Shown here: piece after piece, positions 33,301 through 35,756 of the stretch | Layout of the letters: each line of letters starts with the position of its first letter | How positions within the stretch are numbered: position 1 is the first letter of the stretch | NCBI GenBank assembly: GCA_024743255.1 | Contig: JANSWY010000048.1 | Span: forward strand, 1 to 35,756 | Direction: 5' to 3' | DNA from: a bacterium | GTDB lineage: Bacteria; Bacteroidota; Bacteroidia; Cytophagales; Cyclobacteriaceae | Length of the DNA stretch: 35,756 nt | The notes under the pieces: generated by a model | What the model was told of the DNA's origin: nothing | The model's input: the letters and a program-made list of their open reading frames with translations, nothing else | Database searches by the model: none | Program-made: the position numbers and the translations under genes

Positions 33301-35756
33301 ACTGGAATTGGATTTGATGATGTCGAAAATACATATACCTTCAGTGGACTTACTGCAGGAAACTATACAGTAATGGCAGCTCAGGAAGGTATAGCATTCT
33401 GTCTGTCTCCTTCTGTAACCTTCGAAATAGAGGATAGATTCTTCGAATTAGATATAGATGCAACTGATGTCAATTATGTTGAAGTAACAGGTGACACTAA
33501 TTGCGACGGTGTAGCTGCAAACTCAGATGGTATAATTGAGATTAAGCAAATTGATAGAGTACTAGATGATGGTGCTGGAGGACTGACTGTTGATGGAACA
33601 GATGATGCAACAGTCTCAACCGATTATACTTATGAGTGGTTCGCTGGAGATGATGTTACAGATCCAGATTTAGCAACTACTTATCCATCAGCTACTATTA
33701 GCGCAATTGGAAATAGTGTTTCTGACATTCCTGCTGGAACGTACACTGTAAGAATTACAAATGGTACAGTTTCGGTTGGAAGCGGAGATGCTTGTACTGC
33801 AACATACACATATGAGGTTCCTGAGAATCCAGATGATATGGTGGTAGCAGTAACTCCAACAGCTAACACGAATTGTGTTGCCACATATAATGGAGAAATT
33901 CAAATAAACACTGTTAATGTTAACAGTACTGGTGCTACAGCTTGGAATTCACTTACGAACTACACTGCTGAGCTTTATGAAGTAGGAAATGCGACAGCTA
34001 TTCAAGGACCTATTTCTTCAGGTATAGCTGATGTGTTCTCAAACCTACAAGATGGTGATTACTCTGTGGTTGTAACAAACCCTAATTCTTGTGAATCAAC
34101 AGCTACATTAGTTACGGTAGCAGATGGATCTTCAGATCCTACCTTAACTGAGACTTCTTCAACTAATAACACAAGTTGTACTGCAGCTAATGGTGAGATT
34201 ACAATTGATCTTGGATCTGCTGTGGGTGATTATAACTATCAGTGGTATGTTGGAGATATTTCAAGTACTACTACATTCACAGGAACTGAAGGGAATCCAA
34301 GTGGTACTGAAACTCAGATCTCTGGAATTAGTGAAGGAACCTACACTTTACAAGTGACGGATAATGCTGATCCTGATGAAGGTTGTTTCAGTTTCATCAC
34401 CGTATCAATTCAGGATAACGTGTATGATGTAACTACATTTACATTCAATACTAGCGATGTTACTGACTGTACTCCAGATAATGGCCAAATTGAATTGACC
34501 GGTGTTGATGCCTATAACACATTCAGTGATGATGCAAACACTTATCCTGCTGACGGAGCATTGAATACTACATTCGACATCACCGTATATCAAACTGATG
34601 GTACTAGTGTTGTTGATACTGACGCTGATAATGACAATATCATTGACGGTTTATCACCTGGTGACTATCTAATTGAAATTAACTTTGCAACTTCTGGATG
34701 TACATCTGCTCAAAGAGCATTCACTATTTCAGATGATGCTGATAACCCAACTGTTGCAATTGTTCAGGATGCTGCGAACACAATTTGTGATCCTTCGTTC
34801 GGTGCACTTGAAGCTGATGGTCAATTGACAGCTACCGTAACAGGTGATGCTGATGATAATTATGACTTCCAGTGGTACTTAGGTGCAACAGGTGATGTAT
34901 CTACTCCTATCAATGATACAGATGTATTGAATAACTCAACTGTTTCAATTGATGAATCTGGTACAAGAACATCAGTAATCTCGAACTTATCTGAAGGTAC
35001 TTATTGGGTAGAGGTAACAGACAATACAACAGCTAACTTAGCATGTACAGTTTCTGGAGAAATCACATTGACTTCTAACTTCACTGATGTAACACTTGAT
35101 GTTGCAAATGTGACTGCTAACCCGGCTACAGATTGTACATCTCCGGCAAACGGATCGATCTCGATTGATCTTGCTGATATTAGTGGATCTGGAACTTTAG
35201 TAACTGACTTTACAATTTCGATTGATGGAGTTAATACTAACACTGGTGATAACGCTGCATTGGCTATGTCTTCTGATCCTGAATTAATTTCCGGATTAGA
35301 GCCTGATACTTATAACATAATTATTACCGATGAAACTACTGGTTGTCTTTCTGACACTTACCAGGTAGTTGTAGGACAAGATGGAACAGAACCTACACTT
35401 AATGCAATTGTTATAAATGATGATAACTTCTGTACTGGCGGTAATGGTGCAATCAGAATTGAAGTAACTGCTCCTGATACTGATGAAGCTAATTATACAT
35501 TCAATTGGTTCCAGGGTACTGATACTTCTGACCCATGGACTGCTGCTGAAGGCTCTCCAGGTAATGGAGCAACTGCAGGTATTGATGGCGCTGGTGGCGG
35601 TGGTGATGAAGCTTCCAATGTTGAGGCTGGTTTCTACACTATCGTTGTAACTGCTCTTGGTACTGCTGCTGACGGTGTTGGTTGTGTGGATCAGATTGTG
35701 GTTGAAGTTGAGGATGATCCTTATACTTTAGCAATCACCAACAGTACTTCAAACGA
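18367..35756 (+). CDS. Giant SprB-like surface adhesin (3' end outside window)
   Basis: From the ATG at 18367 the frame stays open to the right edge: 5796 codons with no stop that I could find on reading it through. A signal peptide comes first (MACFNKTIYLTILSLFLFGT, cleaved after VLAQ at 24), then a Cys/Asp-rich loop (CDNSVDDDGDGLVDCYDPDC, 27-46), FG-GAP/VCBS repeats (about 70-510) and a CARDB-like domain (about 560-690). From about 695 there are some 44 Ig-like modules of 85-150 residues. Each has Cys near the start, NG/DG-S-I, a central EWY or QWY with a Gly, then L..G.Y.V.V.D and a second Cys. This matches SprB-repeat proteins, the mobile adhesins of Bacteroidota gliding, secreted by T9SS with SprF-type helpers. 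A T9SS C-terminal domain is expected beyond the window. Three modules carry inserted domains, and 2233-4294 is a long tandem array. It could be a gliding or a static adhesin. Confidence 0.93.
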   Translation, partial: MACFNKTIYLTILSLFLFGTVLAQETCDNSVDDDGDGLVDCYDPDCANSNDCSEFYFGNSIICEEEATANPEFDITLKWASPNESAHNKASVSIGDLDNDGIPEVVTTNHLAQTLNVINGATGEWLYTRNVGYNIGCDATIGNIENDDCAEIFIRRQKSNVIEAYNCDLTTRLWSINSSISSRAQHLSLADFNQDGTPELYHANEILDPMTGAKIIAGSGSWNSNDISGGSVAVDIFPDSYCSDCSGLELVDGRYVYSINISTGTRTVLKDMNDYVSGGDWYPKLQFNRNFTLGSVADFNEDGNMDLLIPGALGSSTSGTSTIFFWDIVNDQVLTYQDPTNNFTRGSGRINIADMDDDGVPDASFVSNQYLYCLNNDMTLKWRKSIKEGSSGFTGCSVFDFNGDGTAEVVYRSESTLHIIDGTDGSSRKTIYCQSRTWYEYPQVADVDGDGASELIVTCSTDDSLPFDPYSGSINSQVRVYAAADGEVWQPARSVWNQHAYFNVNVDDDLTIPQEQQDHTVVFGNVDCQDGSTSDVRSLNSFLNQAPFLNETGCPEYSSPDLELAGPISATPSLCPETTFDVTFTVNNVGDMDLSGALPVTFYSGDPESTDLPYAEKLNTEFEILSDFNPGESIEVTMQVVGSGGEFDLYIVLNDAGGQDPPFTINTSSIQECDVGNNKLSTDVFYTPFTLQADFLKDNEKCDPLLPDNGQAQAYYSGTIPGITEVVWLEDFEDLSDGTNNDTGETAWSISYSGNSNRAEVDNNFGGQAFECNNTDAVVTWTSESIDISAYETVDVSVDMFSSGDLETSADYIEFYYSLDGGSYTLLTNGRQLGNFGYFQALGEDFSGSTIQFQARVYNTAGDEVYYFDNVRVEGTTAPETGDFTDGFTFNWYNLNDFSSILYTGDTWASMPEGSYSVIGLYDASNCFSDTAQIDIALTSNVIDLVLYETNPVTDCATPNGQLTAGVRVDSDTITAGYTFEWYIGATQTPDDLIGTGSVASNLSATEYLVVVTDNTTGCDESTTLTVSTDQVQPDISLDATTDITDCAALDGGSATVSSTDDVTFLWYDGSSVKAVADFTGATYSGLTSGEYTVVAQDNGSSCTSEPLAVTINNLTGAPNITTTMDVENTSCGDGNGQVSASATASGSPTFTYEWFTGNSTSASQSLPGSSTSSAFLVDANTLGGLPAGDYTVRVTNDDNNCSDTQLVTVTETLIDPVIDGAFIVITARTACSGGAADPNNGAIDATHASAVTGGSGNYQFDLYNGNSASGTVLASNTTGDFPGLNSGNYTIEVIDLDTDCVSEEFNAQVPLERDEPILAEGTVTANTYCTGGNGSVVITSSSTNEPADGYEFSIFEGNNTNESNLVERDTITNGAIGKTFENLNSGSHRVEVINLSNNCSEIISVTIPDSPETFTISSSFGTDNTSCVAANANGFASVNMNDGNSNYTFKWYNGDLVDEGNRRAEDGNSISDLEAGNYTVVAVSNESGCESDPVTIPIGEDPFVPDLTIVEEAPSTSCVTDNAELRAYAEESDNPGVELNEDGGYTFQWYLGSDTSTPIAGQDSSYAEGLAAFQEYTVEVTHTETGCTQTASFTVTQDINRPTISLDNMVQNTVCSDASTDYDGSLTAAVTYEGSGVTLPSTDYEFTWYNGSTTSDPVISGETSHILSNQPAGFYTVTVRNNADGSCDSDPITFEITDNLDNPDSDLDATRTNNNTVCDITTNASGTYDGQISVTPTTGDVSDYTWTWFVGVSTDASDEVTANITDALVTVTSTNSELSQIPGGTYTVLIENNTNGCTFSEQFSITDETAIPEIDFANSEVNDNTYCSSPGNGSIVAALDLSGTTINGVENTEIWQAISSCNSVILDDATAVGDNGFQLTTATNNQFGRVWLGDTLDLSQPLRFDFELYLGDKDNSGADGIAFTMHRDSRGYDARGRVGGNLGVGDAATSSGSETKIEPAITIEFDTWQNGDVSDPSYDHMNLFLNGNVDVQTTAPVQIRDGEDNVENGDTLQVTIVVTQVGADQNLQVWVDGSMRIDYTDDIVTNIFSGNSDVIAGFTSSTGGSNNDQAIFLTPYFDNFSFEWWNGNTVDAANLRSETDPFLCDLSAGQYTLRVTDNTTGCVSNIQVFDIIDDAANPDLTATEVSAATICAGGTDPDGSATVTINNANGSTDYTYAWYAGTSASGTVLGTAATLEDREAGQYTVLVTDTDGDGLGCTSTATVEITEDFPTITIDASTTVGASDCNTGLDNGSFTIDNVAEDGVVVGVVGDYNYEYFDNTAASIQGPSAVNSITDLAPGNYSVVITNNTSQCGSASIPFTIADESVTPIPSLATVDNSDCSGTSGNGSITATVTNTDAANSYTFEWYYGASADVGDTGASTLINDGDTYNGATVNITDGAYTGNVLENLPANATGEVYWVRVTDDTDPSSSCYTDIDATIIDDAEDMTVTAATPTASDQCTPANGSIELTGLDIDGTVTNTAAGFETLETNGYVFDVLQSDASTLEKTFNISADGGSGTFPGADALNPGTYYIRVTNSLSCVGALYQFEIDDNSVVPTLTASEDAASTICAGGDNPDGQASVTITNDDLGTYTYQWYRGNSATGGNEVVNDDISAGFPSGATSATLSGIYAGFYTVEVTDTDGTGTGCTNTVTIEITDNPATITIDASTNVGASDCNTGLDNGSFTITAVAENGTVVGAVGDYNYEFYDNTAASIQGPSTTNSITGLAPGNYSVVITNNTSQCASASLPFTIADESVTPIPSLAVVDNSDCSGTAANGSITATVTNPDAADSYTFTWYVSASADFGDPGSSTAITSGVTAYNGTTLTISDGAYTGNILNNVTENTAGDVFWVRVTDDTDPSSSCYADINATVINDPDDITVTAATPTGSDQCTPSNGSIELTSLDIDGAVTNTAAGFETLETNGYVFDVLQSDGSTLEKTFNISADGGTNTFPGADALDPGTYFIRVTNDLSCVGALYQFEIDDNSVVPTLTAAEDSPSTICDGGDSPNGQATVTITNDDTGTYTYQWYRGNSATGGNEVANDDISAGFPSGATTATLSGVYAGFYTVEVTDTDGTGTGCTNTVTVEVTDDPATITIDASTTVGASDCNTGLDNGSFTINDVAENGTVVGVVGDYNYEFFDNTATSIQGPNTTNSISGLSPGNYTVIITNNSSQCTSASLPFTIDDESVIPILSLTVVDNSSCVTTGANGSITVDITNPDAADDYSFTWYIGDDASEFGDTGASTMITGGATSYNSNTLTIGDDGSYTGNVLGSLPAMADGDDIFWVRVQDGTDPSSSCYTDISATIIDDPADITVTGATPTASDQCTPSNGSIELTALEIDGATTNTAAGFETLETAGYVFDVLQSDASTLEKTFNIAADGGTNTFPGADALAPGTYFIRVTNDLSCVGALYQFEIDDNSVVPTLTAAEDNASSVCAGGSSPDGQASVTITNDDLGTYTYQWYRGSSATTGNEVTNDDISAGFPSGATTATLSGVFAGFFTVEVTDTDGTGAGCVNTVTVQVTENEPVIALGAVTNVGASDCNTGLDNGSFTITSVTEDASVVAAVGDYTYEFFDNTATSIQGPNSTNSITGLSPGNYSVIITRTSSQCVSGSIDFTIADDSYLPIPALAVSDNTDCSGAAPNGSITATVSNADAADDYSFVWYIGDDATEFGDITNSTEITSGVTNYNGATLTISNGAYTGNILEDLPSMVDGDDIFWVRVTDGTDPSSSCYADISATIADDPADITITAATATGADQCAPTNGSIELTAIDVDGAVTNTAAGFETLETAGYVFDVLQSDASTLEKTFNIAADGGTNTFPSADGLDPGTYYIRATNDLSCVGALYQFEIDDNSVVPTLTAAEDAPSTICAGGTSPDGQATVTITNDDLGTYTYQWYRGTSATAGNEVANDDISAGFPSGATTATLSGVYAGFFTVEVSDADGTGNGCSNTVTVEITEDAPVITLGAVTNVGASDCNTGLDNGSFTITSVTEDASVVAAVGDYTYEFFDNTATSIQGPSTTNSITGLTPGNYSVIITRTSSQCVSGSVDFTIADDSYTPIPDLTVVDNSDCSGAAPNGSITATVTNADAADDYSFEWYIGDDASEFGDITNSTLIVTGVTNYNGATLAISDGAYTGNILEDLPSMVDADDIFWVRVTDGTDPSSSCYADISATIADDPADISVTVTGANITDATDCTPDDGEVELVEISIDGALTNTAAAFEALETAGYVFDVLQSDGTTVEKTFDVAADGGTNTFPAATQLAPGIYFIRITNDLSCESALYQFEIDDNIPVPVIAATTNDNTNCTGTANGSASITLDGITTGHTYQWYFGTIAGGGTAISNGDDLGNNSDALGATGASLTQVGAGTYYVEASDNDASNGGTGCVIQQEFTINDDLAVIAISASGVNQDNTICDPTGLSDSYDGEYEVTGVTSDGGADAIANYDFEWYTSGGSLIITTDGSADAGVNNDLDAGDYQVIAVNKSTGCESAPVAFTIGDNTTDPDLSGANSTVTDSESCDNTNFANGNIDVDPDGNTGNNPAGYTFEWYTGGTATIGTGTLIASETGDDLDNIAPGTYSVRVIIDATNCFTDLEFVVGSVVAGNPTLTLSEDVQVTDCNNPDGQISGTPGTGAATDYNWFWFGEDKTTAIDDATIGGTVSADGDVVTTLPEGTYYAVIQNQETGCVSDTMSIDLGRAPAATMTISETVTSAPGDCSADEGEFTLDITGASGATVNVTIEDESNNTLFTDATATPGVSAVVVNGTNNTGFINGTYLVTVIDDGAGGTGCTETYEFFLPYQEAPRLDLAVPTVITHSNNCQPYEGTAIVSGDNTNGVTGGQGGATGVVDITLTLIDAESTGDSHANYQVFLYQGEDPLPSPDMDLEFTVADATGLTVGMSITVSGSTADITSISGTDIVADFTGGDVDDFATGNTVVENGQLITAVINDGYWPTPTRDADIQVIEGTITGQNQADLGFGTTGIGFDDVENTYTFSGLTAGNYTVMAAQEGIAFCLSPSVTFEIEDRFFELDIDATDVNYVEVTGDTNCDGVAANSDGIIEIKQIDRVLDDGAGGLTVDGTDDATVSTDYTYEWFAGDDVTDPDLATTYPSATISAIGNSVSDIPAGTYTVRITNGTVSVGSGDACTATYTYEVPENPDDMVVAVTPTANTNCVATYNGEIQINTVNVNSTGATAWNSLTNYTAELYEVGNATAIQGPISSGIADVFSNLQDGDYSVVVTNPNSCESTATLVTVADGSSDPTLTETSSTNNTSCTAANGEITIDLGSAVGDYNYQWYVGDISSTTTFTGTEGNPSGTETQISGISEGTYTLQVTDNADPDEGCFSFITVSIQDNVYDVTTFTFNTSDVTDCTPDNGQIELTGVDAYNTFSDDANTYPADGALNTTFDITVYQTDGTSVVDTDADNDNIIDGLSPGDYLIEINFATSGCTSAQRAFTISDDADNPTVAIVQDAANTICDPSFGALEADGQLTATVTGDADDNYDFQWYLGATGDVSTPINDTDVLNNSTVSIDESGTRTSVISNLSEGTYWVEVTDNTTANLACTVSGEITLTSNFTDVTLDVANVTANPATDCTSPANGSISIDLADISGSGTLVTDFTISIDGVNTNTGDNAALAMSSDPELISGLEPDTYNIIITDETTGCLSDTYQVVVGQDGTEPTLNAIVINDDNFCTGGNGAIRIEVTAPDTDEANYTFNWFQGTDTSDPWTAAEGSPGNGATAGIDGAGGGGDEASNVEAGFYTIVVTALGTAADGVGCVDQIVVEVEDDPYTLAITNSTSN
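20545..21015 (+). other. Jelly-roll-like domain inserted in an Ig-like module of the giant adhesin
   Basis: The module that starts with EKCDPLLPDNGQAQA breaks off at about residue 727 and resumes at about 884 with DGFTFNWYNLNDF. Between them is a separate beta-sandwich-like stretch containing WLEDFEDLSDGT, SESIDISAYETVDVSVDMFS, YIEFYYSLDGGSY and YYFDNVRVEG. The order 'start strand, Ser-Ile-Asp-Ile-Ser, Tyr-Ser-x-Asp-Gly-Gly, Phe-Asp-Asn-Val' is common in carbohydrate-binding or MAM-like jelly rolls. The ligand is unknown. Confidence 0.6.
23929..24594 (+). other. L-type lectin-like domain inserted in an Ig-like module
   Basis: Residues about 1855-2076 of the giant protein read as a bacterial legume-type lectin: IWQAISSCNSVILDDA, FGRVWLGDTLDLSQPLRFDF, then the hallmark ADGIAFTMHRD, then ITIEFDTWQNGD, MNLFLNGNVD, VWVDGSM and VIAGFTSSTGG. 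The module before it starts with YCSSPGNGSIVAALDLSG and continues after it with FSFEWWNGNTV, so the lectin sits in a loop of an Ig-like module. L-type lectin folds bind glycans, often with calcium; the sugar is not predictable here. Confidence 0.75.
25063..31248 (+). repeat. Five tandem copies of a four-module unit of about 1.3 kb
   Basis: Using the motif VGASDCNTGLDNGSF as anchor, copies start near 25063, 26356, 27652, 28957 and 30259, with lengths of 1293, 1296, 1305 and 1302 bases (431-435 codons). Each copy holds four different Ig-like modules: a (DCNTGLDNGSFTI), b (DCSG..NGSITATV, ending DPSSSCY.DI.ATI), c (QCTP.NGSIEL, YVFDVLQSD, VGALYQFEIDDNSVVPTL) and d (ICAGG..PDGQA, YTYQWYRG). The fifth copy keeps a, b and a more diverged c, then leaves the pattern. 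A single d-like module (ICAGGTDPDGSA) precedes copy 1. Copies 4 and 5 share changes absent from 1 and 2 (ADDSY, RTSSQC, EFGDITNST), so they look like the youngest pair. Confidence 0.93.
33001..33300 (+). other. Third inserted segment in an adhesin module
   Basis: The module opening with NNCQPYEGTAIVSG reaches NYQVFLYQGEDPLPSP and then contains about 100 extra residues before its closing part YTFSGLTAGNYTVMA. The insert includes FTVADATGLTVGMSITVSG and ITSISGTDIVADF, a pattern seen in beta-sandwich segments of secreted and fibre proteins. Boundaries are approximate and the function is unknown. Confidence 0.45.

Overview
The window reads as chromosomal DNA of a gliding or surface-motile Bacteroidota, most likely a Cytophagales-type marine bacterium. 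The evidence is AT-rich DNA, a PorP/SprF-family type IX secretion (T9SS) protein, a type B T9SS sorting domain, FG-GAP and SprB-like surface modules, and many small outer-membrane beta-barrels. I saw no tRNA, rRNA, CRISPR array, insertion sequence or phage gene. All calls are from reading the sequence; no database was searched.

Left half (1-12766, all minus strand). A T9SS-style surface protein is cut by the left edge (1-761). Then comes a compact five-gene run, read from 11122 down to 830: an ATP/ADP-translocase-like transporter fused to HEAT repeats and a cyclic-nucleotide-binding-like domain; a protein with three TIR-like modules; a nSTAND1 ATPase with one membrane span, a long coiled coil and a seven-blade WD40 propeller; an outer-membrane beta-barrel with a helical N-terminal part; and a propeller-like lipoprotein. 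Gaps are 13, 3, 12 and -4 bases, so this is almost certainly one operon. By topology it could link the outer membrane to the cytoplasm. This is my best candidate for an undescribed system. Upstream lie a rhomboid protease whose start codon cannot be found in frame, and another outer-membrane barrel protein.

Right half (13066-35756, all plus strand). A PorP/SprF-family protein carries an unusual coiled-coil, Asn-rich and SPOR-like tail. It is followed 8 bases later by a 1088-residue FG-GAP protein with a type B sorting domain. After a 295-base leader with a strong hairpin comes a giant reading frame (18367 to beyond 35756, at least 5796 codons, no stop seen). This is a SprB-like adhesin of about 44 Ig-like modules. 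Five tandem copies of a four-module unit of about 432 residues fill 25063-31248. Several modules are interrupted by other domains, including an L-type lectin-like domain. The three genes look like an export-and-adhesion cassette: an outer-membrane T9SS partner plus its very large secreted cargo.
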